A stretch of DNA of 64,000 nt from CAYSQW01 sp964433135 (GTDB lineage: Bacteria; Acidobacteriota; Aminicenantia; Aminicenantales; Aminicenantaceae), in contig CAYSQW010000006.1 of NCBI GenBank assembly GCA_964433135.1, positions 1 to 64,000 on the forward strand, given 5' to 3'. The notes under the pieces are model-generated. The model was not told the origin of the DNA. It worked only from the letters and a program-made list of their open reading frames with translations, and did not search any database. Shown piece after piece: positions 34,096 to 43,972 of this stretch; the stretch's first letter is position 1, and each line of letters opens with the position of its first letter. The position numbers and the translations under genes are program-made.

Positions 34096-35022
34096 ATGAA
34101 AATCGGATACCTCTTTCCCGGTCAGGGATCACAGGCTGTCGGAATGGGACGGGATTTCCATCGAAATTCAGATACCGCGCGCCGGATGTTTGCCCGGGCG
34201 GACGATGCCCTGGGATATAAACTTTCCCAGCTCTGTTTTGAAGGACCGGAAGAAGAACTGAAGCTGACGCGGCATACCCAACCGGCCTTGCTGACCGTCA
34301 GTACGATCGCCTTTATGCTGGCAGAACACGAACCCGATGCGGCGGCCGGCCATAGTCTGGGCGAATATTCCGCCCTCGTCGCCGCGGGCTCATTAAATTT
34401 CGAAAATGCCGTTCTGCTTGTCGCCAAGCGCGGCCGCTACATGCAGGAAGCGGTTCCCGTAGGGAAGGGCGCCATGGCGGCACTGCTGGGTACGGACATT
34501 GAAAAGGTCGAAGAAGCGTTGTCTCATGTTACCGAGGGCGTCGTGCAGATCGCGAATTGGAACAGCCGACAGCAGATCGTCATAGCGGGCGCAAAGCGGG
34601 CGGTGGAAGCCGCTGTCGAGCGGATTGATCCGCCGCGCAAAGTTTTTCTCCCCGTCAGCGCACCCTTCCACTGTGAACTGATGAAGAGTGCCCAAGAAAA
34701 ATTGAGCGTTGATTTAAACGCGGTCGAATTCAAGGATCCGAAATTTCCCGTCATCAGCAATGTGAGCGCGGAAGTGCTTCGCGGCGGGGATGAGGCTCGG
34801 GAAGCTCTGCGTCTTCAGGTGACGGCCCCGGTGCGGTGGTACGAGTCCATGCTCCGCATGCGGGAAGAGGGACTCGATCTGCTTGTCGAGATGGGATCCG
34901 GAAAGGTGCTTGCCGGTTTGCTCAAACGCATTGCGCGGGGATGGGAACCGCGGCCTACTGTCATGAACGCGGATACGATGGAGAATCTGGATCGGTTCCG
35001 GGAAGTATTATCGGAGGAATAA
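34096..35022 (+). CDS. fabD: Malonyl-CoA:ACP transacylase
   Basis: The product has 308 residues. The ATG at 34096 follows AAGGAG. Motifs: YLFPGQGSQAVGMG near the N-terminus, nucleophile Ser in AAGHSLGEYSALVAAG, and catalytic His in SAPFHCELMKSA. It loads malonyl groups onto acyl carrier protein for fatty acid synthesis. No other fab genes are adjacent; it sits instead at the end of the tamB-omp85-chaperone run. The gene converges on pgsA with a 23-base gap. Confidence 0.94.
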   Translation: MKIGYLFPGQGSQAVGMGRDFHRNSDTARRMFARADDALGYKLSQLCFEGPEEELKLTRHTQPALLTVSTIAFMLAEHEPDAAAGHSLGEYSALVAAGSLNFENAVLLVAKRGRYMQEAVPVGKGAMAALLGTDIEKVEEALSHVTEGVVQIANWNSRQQIVIAGAKRAVEAAVERIDPPRKVFLPVSAPFHCELMKSAQEKLSVDLNAVEFKDPKFPVISNVSAEVLRGGDEAREALRLQVTAPVRWYESMLRMREEGLDLLVEMGSGKVLAGLLKRIARGWEPRPTVMNADTMENLDRFREVLSEE

Positions 35023-35045
35023 GGGGGCGTCGCGCTCCCGGAAAG

Positions 35046-35606
35046 TCAGGCTGAAGTATGGGGCTCGTTTTCCGACAGCACCTTGGGGCCGTATTTGACG
35101 AAATAAAACAGACCGGAGGCGAGGGCGGTGCCGATGACCACCCAGAGTCCGATCCGGGCCAGGATATAAAAGCCTCCCAGGATACGTTCTCCGAGGATCA
35201 ATATCCCGATGGTAACGGCCTGCGAGTCCATCTTGATTTTTCCCCAGACCGAAGCGGCGGTGCGGATGCCGCGGGAAGCCGCGATGCTTCGCAATCCGGT
35301 TACCGCGAATTCACGGGCAAGGATAACGATAACCATCCAGGCCGGCACTTTTCCCAACTCCACCATGCAGATAAACATGGACGCGGTGAGAAGTTTGTCC
35401 GCCAGAGGATCGATCAACTCTCCGAACACGGTGATCTGGTTCCAGCGGCGAGCCAGGAATCCGTCGAGGGTGTCGGTCAGAGCGGTGAAAATGAAAAGAG
35501 CCAGCAGCAGGACCTCGTTGCCTTCGTAGCTGGTCAGCAGCAGGATCACGATCAGCGGGATCAGGCAGATTCTGAAAAGGGTCAGTGCGTTCGGCAAGTT
35601 TAACAT
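35046..35606 (-). CDS. pgsA: CDP-diacylglycerol-glycerol-3-phosphate 3-phosphatidyltransferase
   Basis: The product has 186 residues. Start at ATG 35606 (MLNLPNALTLFR) after AGGTGA; an upstream ATG at 35633 has no ribosome site. The CDP-alcohol phosphotransferase motif is complete: DTLDGFLAR followed by GELIDPLADK. Four or more membrane helices are visible. It makes phosphatidylglycerol phosphate, the first step of phosphatidylglycerol and cardiolipin synthesis. The leader contains no clear promoter. Confidence 0.93.
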   Translation of the reverse strand: MLNLPNALTLFRICLIPLIVILLLTSYEGNEVLLLALFIFTALTDTLDGFLARRWNQITVFGELIDPLADKLLTASMFICMVELGKVPAWMVIVILAREFAVTGLRSIAASRGIRTAASVWGKIKMDSQAVTIGILILGERILGGFYILARIGLWVVIGTALASGLFYFVKYGPKVLSENEPHTSA

Positions 35607-35673
35607 GAAATCACCTGGAGAGATATACATCACCCATCGGCATTTGTCAATTCAACGGTGGAGAGATTCCGCA

Positions 35674-36807
35674 TTATATGAGTTCTCGAAAACGAAGGGC
35701 CGCCAGTGTTCCCACAAGGAGAACAAAACTGAGGGTGAGAACGGAGCGGGACATGAAGATGCCGTAGAGCTCTCGGCCCAGAAAATCATAGAGCGTCAGG
35801 GCGATCAGCCCGAAATTCGCCGCCAGGACAACACGCCAAGGCCGGGAATAACTGCGAAAAAACCCCACGATCAGCTGAAGCGCGGGAAGCGACATAAGGA
35901 AGGTGTACGCCCATCCCAGGGGGGATACCAGAGGGATGGCCATCAGCAGCATGGCGATTTCCGCCGCGGCGGCCGGGGGACGATTTCCGCCTTTTAGGAT
36001 CATCAGGAGAATCAATATCCCCAGCAGGAAGACGGCGGCTGCCGCGGCAAAAAGGGCCGTGGTTTCATGAGGGATCCATTTCATGAAGAAAGCGACCAGC
36101 GAAACATTGTCTCTCGTCGTCAGCAGCGTGGGGGTTGACCGGGAAAATGTGGATACCCACTCCTCGATGACGATGAGGTTCCCGTGCCAGCCGTAATAAA
36201 GGGCGGGAGCGGCAAGGGCCAGCAGCACCGCCGCCGCGCCGGAAGAAAGGGACTTCCATTTTCGTTTGACGAGATAATACGGCAAAAAAATCAAGGCATA
36301 TGGTTTGAGGATCACGGCCAAACCCCATAAAAGGCCGGCTTGAACTTCTCTGCGGGGACGGTGGGTCACGGTCCAGGACATCATGATCAGAACCCACGTA
36401 ACCAGAACATTGATCTGACCCAGGTCCAGCTCCCGAAGGAAGAATCGCAGCAGGATAATGGGCGGCAGCCAAAGCGCCGCATTGCGGGAATCGATGTTCC
36501 GAGGCAGCAGTCGATACGAGATCCGGATGAGCAGGCCCGCGGCGCAGAGGAGCAGCAGGAACCATACGGCCTTGGCCGCCTTCAGGGGAAGCAGAGACAG
36601 AGGAAGGTAAAGGAACGCGGCCGCCGGCATATATTTGAACTGATAATGACCGTCCGCGGATCGGTAGAGCGTTTCAGCAAGCCGAAGCCGTTTTCCGGCC
36701 TGATAATTGACTTCGAAATCAACCATGTCGCGATGGACCCTTAAGACGAAGACCGCGGCCGCCAGAACGATACAGGCGATGATGATGAGGATCGAGTATT
36801 TTTTCAT
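35674..36807 (-). CDS. GT87-type (DUF2029) polytopic membrane glycosyltransferase
   Basis: The product has about 377 residues with some ten hydrophobic segments. The ATG at 36807 (MKKYSILIIIACIVLAAAV) fits a membrane start better than the ATG at 36834, though neither has a clear ribosome site. DFEVNYQAGKRL followed by YQFKYMPAAAFLYLPLSLLP matches the DUF2029/GT87 family, related to actinobacterial polyprenol-phosphate mannosyltransferases. Such enzymes use a lipid-linked sugar on the periplasmic side. Acceptor and sugar are unknown. Confidence 0.8.
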   Translation of the reverse strand: MKKYSILIIIACIVLAAAVFVLRVHRDMVDFEVNYQAGKRLRLAETLYRSADGHYQFKYMPAAAFLYLPLSLLPLKAAKAVWFLLLLCAAGLLIRISYRLLPRNIDSRNAALWLPPIILLRFFLRELDLGQINVLVTWVLIMMSWTVTHRPRREVQAGLLWGLAVILKPYALIFLPYYLVKRKWKSLSSGAAAVLLALAAPALYYGWHGNLIVIEEWVSTFSRSTPTLLTTRDNVSLVAFFMKWIPHETTALFAAAAAVFLLGILILLMILKGGNRPPAAAAEIAMLLMAIPLVSPLGWAYTFLMSLPALQLIVGFFRSYSRPWRVVLAANFGLIALTLYDFLGRELYGIFMSRSVLTLSFVLLVGTLAALRFRELI

Positions 36808-36933
36808 GGCATCAGAAGATAAGATAACATACAAACAGGGAAAAGGCCCACACCTGTTTTATCCCTGTTTCAGGTCTCGATGGAGCGGGAGGAAGAATCC
36901 CGTCCGGAGTCAAGGGGCGGTTCCGCCAAACGC

Positions 36934-36962
36934 TTGAAAAATGGGGTGGGCGCGGGTATAGT
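36934..36962 (+). promoter_or_regulatory. Sigma-70 promoter of mutS
   Basis: TTGAAA (36934-36939) and TATAGT (36957-36962) with a 17-base spacer. The mutS ATG begins 12 bases after the -10 element, so the transcript would have only about 5-6 leader bases. Confidence 0.6.
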
Positions 36963-36974
36963 GAAGACACGACC

Positions 36975-39605
36975 ATGACTAAAAACAACTCCGCAACTCC
37001 CATGATGAAGCAGTATTTCGACATCAAGAACAAGTACCGGGATGCCCTTCTGTTCTATCGGATGGGGGATTTCTATGAGATGTTTTATGAGGATGCCAAG
37101 GTCGCCTCCTCTGTCCTGGAAATCGCGCTGACATCGCGTCAGAAAATCCCGATGTGCGGTGTTCCCTATCATGCCGCCGATACGTATTTGGCCAAGCTGC
37201 TCAAACGCGGATTCCGCGTAGCGGTCTGTGAACAGGTGGAAGATCCCAAAAAAGCCAAGGGAGTGGTCAAGCGGGATGTGGTCAAGGTTTTGACCCCGGG
37301 GACGGCCGTCGAGTTGGAGCGGGGAGAGTCGAAAGAAGGAACCTTTGTCGCCAGCTTGATCCTTCAAGGGGAAGACTGGGGTTTGGCTCTCGTCGATCTG
37401 GCTTCGGGACGCATGCAGACGGCGCAGAGCGATGCCGATTTTCCGCGCAGCCTCAACGACGAGATATTCAGGGCGGCGCCCAAGGAAATCATCTTTCCCG
37501 AAGAGCAGGCCGAATCGGCGCGCACGGTGCTTTCCCGCAATGGATTGAATGCCGTTTTGCAGTCTCCACAGGAAGATTGGATTTTCGATTTCAGCCAATC
37601 ACGAAGCTTATTGCAGGATCATTTCCAGGTGTCTTCCCTGTCGGGCTTTGGGCTGGCCGAGAAGCCGTTGGCCGTGGCCGCCGCCGGAGCCCTGCTGTTT
37701 TATCTGAAAAAACTACGCAAGGATTCTTTGACTCTGATCCGCGGCGTTTCCTTCGTGGGTTCGAGAGAATTCATGGTGCTGGACGCCACCACGATCAAGA
37801 ACCTGGAATTGGTGCGCAATCTCAGGGACGGCCGTCTCAACGGTTCCTTTTTGGATGTCATCGATTTCACGGGGACGGCGATGGGGGGGCGGCTGTTGAG
37901 AAACTGGCTGCTGCATCCGCTGCTGGACTGCGATCGGATCCGAAGTCGGCAGGATGCGGTCGCCGAGCTTCTGGAGCGGGTGATCGAGCGCCGTGAACTG
38001 AGTGAAAAACTTCGTGGGATTTTCGACCTGGAACGTTTATCGGGAAAGATATCCTTGGGCGTGGCCAATGCCAAGGATCTGGTGGCGTTGAAGAAATCCC
38101 TGGTTCCGCTTCCTGAGATCCGGACCTTGGTGGGATCCCTGCAGTCGTTTCCGCTTCGGGAAATGCATTCCCGTTGGGACAGCGCCGAGGATCTGGTCGA
38201 CATGATCGAGTCGGCGCTTTTGGATGAACCGGCGTTCCTGCTGACCGAGGGAGGAATCATCAAATCGGGCTACCGCGCCGAACTCGATGAACTGCGGGAT
38301 ATCAGTCGATCGGGAAAAGGATTCATTTCCCAGATGGAACAGAAGGAGCGGACGCGAACGGGAATATCATCGCTTAAAATCCGGCATAATAAGGTTTTCG
38401 GATATTATATCGACGTGACCAAACCCAATCTTCATTTGGTACCCGATGATTATATCCGAAAACAGACCCTGGTGAATTCCGAACGCTTCATCACCCCCGA
38501 ACTGAAGGAATATGAGAATAAGGTGCTTCATGCGGAGGAACGCATCGGGAAGATCGAATACGATCTTTTCATCGAACTGCGCAACCGGCTGGCTGATCAG
38601 CTTCCAAGGCTGCAGACGATTGCGGCGGTGGTTGCTCGGATGGATGTGCTGTGTTCGCTGGCGGAATTGGCTTCGCAAAGAAATTATGTGCGTCCGCTTG
38701 TCAACGACGGAGATGAGATCGTTATCGAAGCGGGCCGACATCCGGTGATCGAGGTTTTGAACGAGGAACCGTTTATTCCCAATGACACGTTCCTCGACAG
38801 GGAGACGGATCAGATCCTGATTATTACGGGGCCGAACATGGGCGGAAAATCGACCTACCTCCGGCAGGTGGCTTTGATATGCATTCTGGCACAGATGGGG
38901 TCTTTCGTGCCTGCGAAAAAAGCCGACATCGGATTGGCGGACCGGATATTCACCCGTATCGGAGCTATGGATTTCTTGAGCGTGGGACAGTCGACATTTA
39001 TGGTGGAGATGCTGGAAACCTCCAATATCCTCCATAACGCCACCGAACGCAGCCTCCTGCTGCTGGACGAGGTGGGTCGAGGGACCAGCACGTTCGACGG
39101 CCTGAGCCTTGCCTGGGCGATTGCGGAATATCTTCACGAAAATGAAGCCGTTCGCGCGAAAACCCTCTTCGCCACCCATTATCACGAACTGACCGAACTG
39201 TCTCTCACCCTCAACCGTATCCGGAATTACCATGTGACGGTCAAGGAGTGGAAAGACGAGATCGTTTTTTTACGCAAGATCGTGAAAGGACCTTCCGACC
39301 AGAGTTACGGCATCCATGTCGCCAAACTGGCCGGTATCCCGCCGGCCGTCATCAACCGTGCCCGGGAGATACTATTCAACCTGGAGAAAAAAGAATTGGA
39401 TGGGTCCGGCCGTCCTAAAATCGCTTATACCGAAAACCTTCCCCGGGATGAGAACCAATACCTTCTGTTCCTGGCGGATCGCCGGCGGGAAAAACAGGCG
39501 GCCGTTCTGGAACGGATCGAAGATATCGAGATGAATGAACTGACGCCGATGGAAGCGATGAATGTCCTGGCGGAATTGCAGAAGAAGCTGAAAGACGAGT
39601 CGTGA
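36975..39605 (+). CDS. mutS: DNA mismatch repair protein MutS
   Basis: The product has 876 residues, full length. Mismatch-contact motif YRMGDFYEMFYEDA near the N-terminus. The C-terminal ATPase has Walker A TGPNMGGKSTYLRQ, LLLDEVGRGTSTFDG (Walker B and signature) and ATHYHELTEL. It recognises mismatches in newly replicated DNA. The start is fixed by the conserved N-terminus. No Shine-Dalgarno sequence precedes the ATG, and the promoter lies so close that the mRNA would be almost leaderless. A terminator-like hairpin follows at 39660. Confidence 0.97.
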   Translation: MTKNNSATPMMKQYFDIKNKYRDALLFYRMGDFYEMFYEDAKVASSVLEIALTSRQKIPMCGVPYHAADTYLAKLLKRGFRVAVCEQVEDPKKAKGVVKRDVVKVLTPGTAVELERGESKEGTFVASLILQGEDWGLALVDLASGRMQTAQSDADFPRSLNDEIFRAAPKEIIFPEEQAESARTVLSRNGLNAVLQSPQEDWIFDFSQSRSLLQDHFQVSSLSGFGLAEKPLAVAAAGALLFYLKKLRKDSLTLIRGVSFVGSREFMVLDATTIKNLELVRNLRDGRLNGSFLDVIDFTGTAMGGRLLRNWLLHPLLDCDRIRSRQDAVAELLERVIERRELSEKLRGIFDLERLSGKISLGVANAKDLVALKKSLVPLPEIRTLVGSLQSFPLREMHSRWDSAEDLVDMIESALLDEPAFLLTEGGIIKSGYRAELDELRDISRSGKGFISQMEQKERTRTGISSLKIRHNKVFGYYIDVTKPNLHLVPDDYIRKQTLVNSERFITPELKEYENKVLHAEERIGKIEYDLFIELRNRLADQLPRLQTIAAVVARMDVLCSLAELASQRNYVRPLVNDGDEIVIEAGRHPVIEVLNEEPFIPNDTFLDRETDQILIITGPNMGGKSTYLRQVALICILAQMGSFVPAKKADIGLADRIFTRIGAMDFLSVGQSTFMVEMLETSNILHNATERSLLLLDEVGRGTSTFDGLSLAWAIAEYLHENEAVRAKTLFATHYHELTELSLTLNRIRNYHVTVKEWKDEIVFLRKIVKGPSDQSYGIHVAKLAGIPPAVINRAREILFNLEKKELDGSGRPKIAYTENLPRDENQYLLFLADRRREKQAAVLERIEDIEMNELTPMEAMNVLAELQKKLKDES

Positions 39606-39659
39606 ATCCAGCATGGTCAAGAGGATGTTCTTCCCGGGGAGACGTCATCATGCCCATAG

Positions 39660-39702
39660 GGAACCGATGCCCCCAGGTCTCCTTTGGCGGTTCCATGTTT
39701 TT
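39660..39702 (+). terminator. Terminator-like hairpin after mutS
   Basis: GGAACC (39660-39665) pairs with GGTTCC (39689-39694) and GCC (39669-39671) with GGC (39686-39688). TTTTT follows at 39698-39702. The T-run overlaps the -35 region of the clpB promoter. Confidence 0.45.
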
Positions 39703-39729
39703 AACCTGAAACGGCATTCATGCTATTAT
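39701..39729 (+). promoter_or_regulatory. Candidate promoter of clpB
   Basis: TTAACC (39701-39706), a 17-base spacer ending in TGC, then TATTAT (39724-39729), so also an extended -10. No CIRCE or clear heat-shock sigma factor sequence was found. Confidence 0.5.
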
Positions 39730-39759
39730 AGAAAAAGACATTCACATTAGGAGCCGGCC

Positions 39760-42366
39760 ATGCAATGGAATAAATTCACACTCATGTCTCAGGAAGCTTT
39801 CCAGGCATCCAAAACCAAAGCCGAGGAATTCGGACATCAGGAAATCACGCCCGAACACCTGCTGCTTGCGTTCCTCGATCAGGAAGAGAATATTGTCAAT
39901 GCCCTGCTGGCCAGGATCGGGGTGAACACCTCGCAGCTGCGGCATGAATTGAACGGTATGCTGTCTAAAAAACCCAAGGTGCGGGGCAATGGAGAGACGT
40001 CTCTCTCTCCCGGATTGAAGCGGTTGCTGTCTATGGCGGAGAAGGAAGCCTCCAAGCTCAAGGATGAATACATCTCCACGGAACACCTGCTTTTAGCCCT
40101 GGTCAAGGAAGGAAACAGCGATGCCGCCGAACTCCTGAGTCGTTTGGGCGTAAATGAGGATGCGGTGCTGCAGGTTCTGATGGGGGTCCGCGGGAACCAG
40201 AGGATCACGGACCCTCATCCCGAAGGGAAGTACCAGGTCCTGGAACGCTATGCCCGCGACATCACGGCTTTGGCAAGGGAAGGCAAACTGGATCCGGTTA
40301 TCGGACGTGAAGATGAGATCCGTCGTGTTATTCAGGTGCTTTCCCGCAGGACCAAGAACAATCCGGTTCTCATCGGAGAAGCCGGAGTGGGAAAAACCGC
40401 CATCGTGGAGGGATTGGCGCAGCGAATCGCGAATGGCGATATTCCGCTGTCCCTCGAAGGCAAACGGTTGATTTCGCTCGATATCGGATCCTTGATCGCG
40501 GGAGCGAAATTTCGTGGGGAGTTCGAAGAAAGGCTGAAAGCGATCCTGAAGGAAGTCAAGGAATCGGAAGGGGAGGTTATTCTCTTTATCGATGAGCTCC
40601 ATACCATAATCGGCGCCGGCGCCGCCGAGGGCGCGCTGGACGCTTCGAATATGCTGAAGCCTCCGCTGGCGCGCGGGGAACTCCGCTGTGTGGGCGCCAC
40701 CACTCTCAACGAATATCAGAAACACATCGAGCGCGATGCCGCGCTCGAAAGAAGGTTTCAGCAGGTTTATGTCGGCGAACCGTCGGTGGAGGATACCATC
40801 TCCATCATGCGGGGCCTGAAAGAGAAATATGAGGTTCATCACGGCGTAAGGATTAAGGATGCGGCTCTGGTTGCGGCGGCGACGCTTTCCAACCGCTACA
40901 TAAGCGATCGTTTTCTCCCGGATAAAGCCATCGATCTGATCGATGAGGCCGCTTCCCATATCCGGATCGAGATCGACAGCATGCCGGAGGAGATCGATGA
41001 GTTGGAGCGGCGTATTATTCAGGTGGAGATCGAGCGGCAGGCCTTGAAAAAGGAAAAGGATAAGACCGCCAAGGAAAAACTGGGACGTCTGGACCGCGAA
41101 CTGGCCGAATTAAAGGAAAAGAGCGGCGGATTGAAGGCGCATTGGCGGCGGGAAAAGGAGTTGATCGAAAACGTCAAGCGGCTGAAGGCCGAGCTCGATG
41201 CCTTGAAGATTGAGGAGAAGAGCGCGGAACGGCGCGGCGATTTGGAGAAAGTTGCGGAAATACGATACGGCCGTTTGATCGAGAACCAAAAGAAATTGGA
41301 GGAGACGAGCAGCCGTCTGAAAGAGATCCAGGAACGAAACAAAATGCTCAAGGAGGAAGTCGAGGAAGAGGATGTTGCTCAGATCGTGTCCAAATGGACG
41401 GGGATTCCGGTGTCCCGGATGCTTCAGGGGGAAATGGAAAAGCTCATCAAAATGGAGGCGAATCTGGCCAAACGGGTCAAAGGCCAGGATCATGCCCTCA
41501 AGGCGGTTGCCGATACCATACGCCGGGCGCGAGCGGGAATACAGGATGCCTCCCGGCCCGTGGGCTCGTTTATTTTTCTGGGGCCGACCGGAGTAGGGAA
41601 AACCGAACTGGTCCGTACATTGGCGATGTTCCTTTTCAATGAAGAAAAAGCCATGGTGCGGATCGATATGTCCGAGTATATGGAAAAGCATGCCGTCTCG
41701 CGCCTGATCGGAGCTCCTCCCGGATATGTGGGATACGAAGAAGGAGGACAGCTCACCGAAGCCGTCAAGCGTCGCCCCTATTCCATCGTGCTTTTGGATG
41801 AGATCGAAAAGGCGCATCCGGACGTCTTCAATGTTCTTCTGCAGATCCTTGATGACGGGCGGCTTACGGATGGAAAGGGCCGGACCATCGATTTTAAAAA
41901 CACCATCGTGATCATGACGTCCAATCTGGGCAGCCAGGTCATAAAAGAACTCAGCCAAGATTTCGACGTGATGAAGGCGAAAGTGGAAGAGATCATCGAG
42001 AAACACTTCCGACCGGAATTTCTCAACCGTGTTGACGAGATCGTGATTTTCAAAGTGCTCTCACGCGAAGTGATCTTTGAGATTCTAGACCTGCAGATCG
42101 AGGACCTGAGAATGCGTCTGGCGGAGCGGAAACTGGATATTGAGATAAATCCCGCGGCCAGGGAACGCCTTGTGGAAAGGGGATATGATCCCGTTTATGG
42201 TGCTCGACCGCTCAATCGCGTCCTTCAGCAGGATATCCAGAATGAGCTGGCTCTCAAGATTTTGGACGGGGAATATCACGAGGGGGATACGGTCTTGATC
42301 GATGTCGATAAAGAAAACGAATATGTTTTCAGCCTGAAGGACGTGTCCCAAAAATCGAAGGCCTGA
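39760..42366 (+). CDS. clpB: ATP-dependent disaggregase ClpB
   Basis: The product has 868 residues. ATG at 39760 after TAGGAG. Clp N-domain repeats (FGHQEITPEHLLLAFLDQEE, DEYISTEHLLLALVKEG), first AAA+ module with GEAGVGKTAIVEG and LFIDELHTIIGAG, a charged coiled-coil middle domain (about residues 410-530) and a second AAA+ module with GPTGVGKTELVRT and VLLDEIEKAHPDVF. The coiled coil marks it as ClpB rather than ClpA or ClpC. With DnaK it solubilises aggregated proteins after stress. Confidence 0.96.
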   Translation: MQWNKFTLMSQEAFQASKTKAEEFGHQEITPEHLLLAFLDQEENIVNALLARIGVNTSQLRHELNGMLSKKPKVRGNGETSLSPGLKRLLSMAEKEASKLKDEYISTEHLLLALVKEGNSDAAELLSRLGVNEDAVLQVLMGVRGNQRITDPHPEGKYQVLERYARDITALAREGKLDPVIGREDEIRRVIQVLSRRTKNNPVLIGEAGVGKTAIVEGLAQRIANGDIPLSLEGKRLISLDIGSLIAGAKFRGEFEERLKAILKEVKESEGEVILFIDELHTIIGAGAAEGALDASNMLKPPLARGELRCVGATTLNEYQKHIERDAALERRFQQVYVGEPSVEDTISIMRGLKEKYEVHHGVRIKDAALVAAATLSNRYISDRFLPDKAIDLIDEAASHIRIEIDSMPEEIDELERRIIQVEIERQALKKEKDKTAKEKLGRLDRELAELKEKSGGLKAHWRREKELIENVKRLKAELDALKIEEKSAERRGDLEKVAEIRYGRLIENQKKLEETSSRLKEIQERNKMLKEEVEEEDVAQIVSKWTGIPVSRMLQGEMEKLIKMEANLAKRVKGQDHALKAVADTIRRARAGIQDASRPVGSFIFLGPTGVGKTELVRTLAMFLFNEEKAMVRIDMSEYMEKHAVSRLIGAPPGYVGYEEGGQLTEAVKRRPYSIVLLDEIEKAHPDVFNVLLQILDDGRLTDGKGRTIDFKNTIVIMTSNLGSQVIKELSQDFDVMKAKVEEIIEKHFRPEFLNRVDEIVIFKVLSREVIFEILDLQIEDLRMRLAERKLDIEINPAARERLVERGYDPVYGARPLNRVLQQDIQNELALKILDGEYHEGDTVLIDVDKENEYVFSLKDVSQKSKA

Positions 42367-42415
42367 TGCCGGGCAGGGGACGGCAAAGGCCTCCGTCGAA
42401 CCGGCAGGTCTCGGG

Positions 42416-42444
42416 TTCAATTTTTTTTAAAAACGGATTATAAT
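42416..42444 (+). promoter_or_regulatory. Candidate sigma-70 promoter of the FadL-type porin gene
   Basis: TTCAAT (42416-42421) and a perfect TATAAT (42439-42444) lie 17 bases apart, about 60 bases upstream of the start codon. Confidence 0.55.
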
Positions 42445-42506
42445 GTACCAGAGATTTTCATGGGGGTAAATATCCTGATAATCATGTATGAAGAAAGGAG
42501 GATTCG

Positions 42507-43823
42507 ATGAGAATCATAAGAAGAATTCTGGTTTGTGGGGCGGCCTTGCTCTGTTTGAGCGGTTTTGTCCTGGCCAACGGATTCAACCTCAACGGACTCG
42601 GTTCGCGGGCCGTGGCCATGGGGGGGGCCTTCGTGGGGCTGGCGGATGATTTCAGCGCCGTCTATTGGAATCCCGCTGGAATTGCCTTCTTCAAGGAGAA
42701 AACCGTCGGTCTCTATGGATTCGATGTCGTTCCCAAGCAGACATACACGTTGAGTCTCGGGAATGCGGGATTGGTTGACGCCGAAACAGAGAGCAAACAC
42801 TATCTTGGAGGTCTGGCGACATATATCCACCCCGTGAACGAAAACCTGGTCGTGGGCATCGGGATTTTCACCCCGAGCGGTCTGGGCGCGGAGTGGAACG
42901 GCGTCGATTTCGCTCTTCTATCCGGGGGAAACGCCACCCTCGATTGGCGAAGCCAGGTCGGGGTGGTGAGTTTCTCGCCCGTTCTCGCCTATAAGATCAA
43001 TGACAAAATCGCCGTGGGCGTGAGCCTCAACATCAATTACGGCATGTTCGATCTGGCGAAGTGGGCGGGGGCCAAGGCTCAGGATATCCCGATTCCGCCT
43101 TACTCGCTGCTTCTCGATCTCGGGCAGGAAGATGTCTCCATGAAAGGTTGGGGATACGGTGCCGGCATCGGGGTTCTGGTTAAGCCGAGCGATACGTTCA
43201 GCGCGGGACTCAGCATCAAAACACCTTATACGGTCAAATTAAACGGTGATGCCGAGATCTCGGGGTTCACAGGATTGGGATTGAATGCGACATCCGAGAT
43301 CGATGCCGATCTGACTTTCCCGCTGTGGGTGGCGGGCGGTATCGCCGCCAAACCGATCGAGGGGCTGACCCTCAGCGCCGATCTCCAGTGGACGCAGTGG
43401 TCCAAAGTTGACGTCGTTAAGCTGAATTTCACGGACCCAGTCTGGACGAACCTGCTGGGGGAATCGGGAGATGATGAAATTCCCTTTCGGTGGAAGGATG
43501 CCATGCAGATCCGGATCGGTGCCGAATACATGCTTCCGAACGGTCTGGCGATCCGGGGCGGTTACTACAACGATCCCTCCCCGACGCCCGATAAAACCAT
43601 GAACGTTCTGCTGCCCAGCTATGATTTCAATGCGATTACGCTCGGTGTCGGATACGGGGTGAACGGACTCAGATTCGATGCGGGGGTGGAATTCCTGATG
43701 GCCAAGGAACGGGATATAGACCTGACGAAGACCCTCATCGATCCGGAATGGGATTCCGCCGTACCCGGAATATACAACATGAATATCATCGTTCCTGCTC
43801 TATCCCTCAGTTACAGCTTCTGA
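42507..43823 (+). CDS. FadL/OmpP1-family outer-membrane transporter
   Basis: The product has 438 residues. ATG at 42507 after AAAGGAGG. A signal peptide ends at VLANG, and the mature protein begins GFNLNGLGSRAVAMGGAF, then DDFSAVYWNPAGIAF, the hallmark of the FadL/TodX family (N-terminal hatch and the NPAGxA motif). The rest is made of amphipathic strands and ends with ALSLSYSF, a typical barrel terminus. It would take up long-chain fatty acids or other hydrophobic compounds. It is transcribed alone. Confidence 0.92.
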   Translation: MRIIRRILVCGAALLCLSGFVLANGFNLNGLGSRAVAMGGAFVGLADDFSAVYWNPAGIAFFKEKTVGLYGFDVVPKQTYTLSLGNAGLVDAETESKHYLGGLATYIHPVNENLVVGIGIFTPSGLGAEWNGVDFALLSGGNATLDWRSQVGVVSFSPVLAYKINDKIAVGVSLNINYGMFDLAKWAGAKAQDIPIPPYSLLLDLGQEDVSMKGWGYGAGIGVLVKPSDTFSAGLSIKTPYTVKLNGDAEISGFTGLGLNATSEIDADLTFPLWVAGGIAAKPIEGLTLSADLQWTQWSKVDVVKLNFTDPVWTNLLGESGDDEIPFRWKDAMQIRIGAEYMLPNGLAIRGGYYNDPSPTPDKTMNVLLPSYDFNAITLGVGYGVNGLRFDAGVEFLMAKERDIDLTKTLIDPEWDSAVPGIYNMNIIVPALSLSYSF

Positions 43824-43857
43824 TTCGCGGGCGGCGTTGCAGCGCCCTTCCGGGGAT

Positions 43858-43886
43858 TTGCCTTATCTTTTCGTGTCGGGTATCAT
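43858..43886 (+). promoter_or_regulatory. Candidate sigma-70 promoter of galU
   Basis: TTGCCT (43858-43863) and TATCAT (43881-43886) with a 17-base spacer, giving a leader of about 80 bases. Confidence 0.5.
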
Positions 43887-43972
43887 GAAAGCCGCTTGTC
43901 CATAGGGGAAAAGAGCGGATTCCGTCCGTTGTTCAATCCCCGCTCCGGAATTAAGTAGAAAAGGAGACCGCC

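Noticed and set aside
42360..42430. tRNA-like GGGTTCAA and hairpin followed by a T-run after clpB
   Set aside because: No cloverleaf can be built, and the stem (TGCCGG/CCGGCA) is 16 bases from the T-run, too far for a normal terminator. The downstream sequence is better explained as the FadL-gene promoter.
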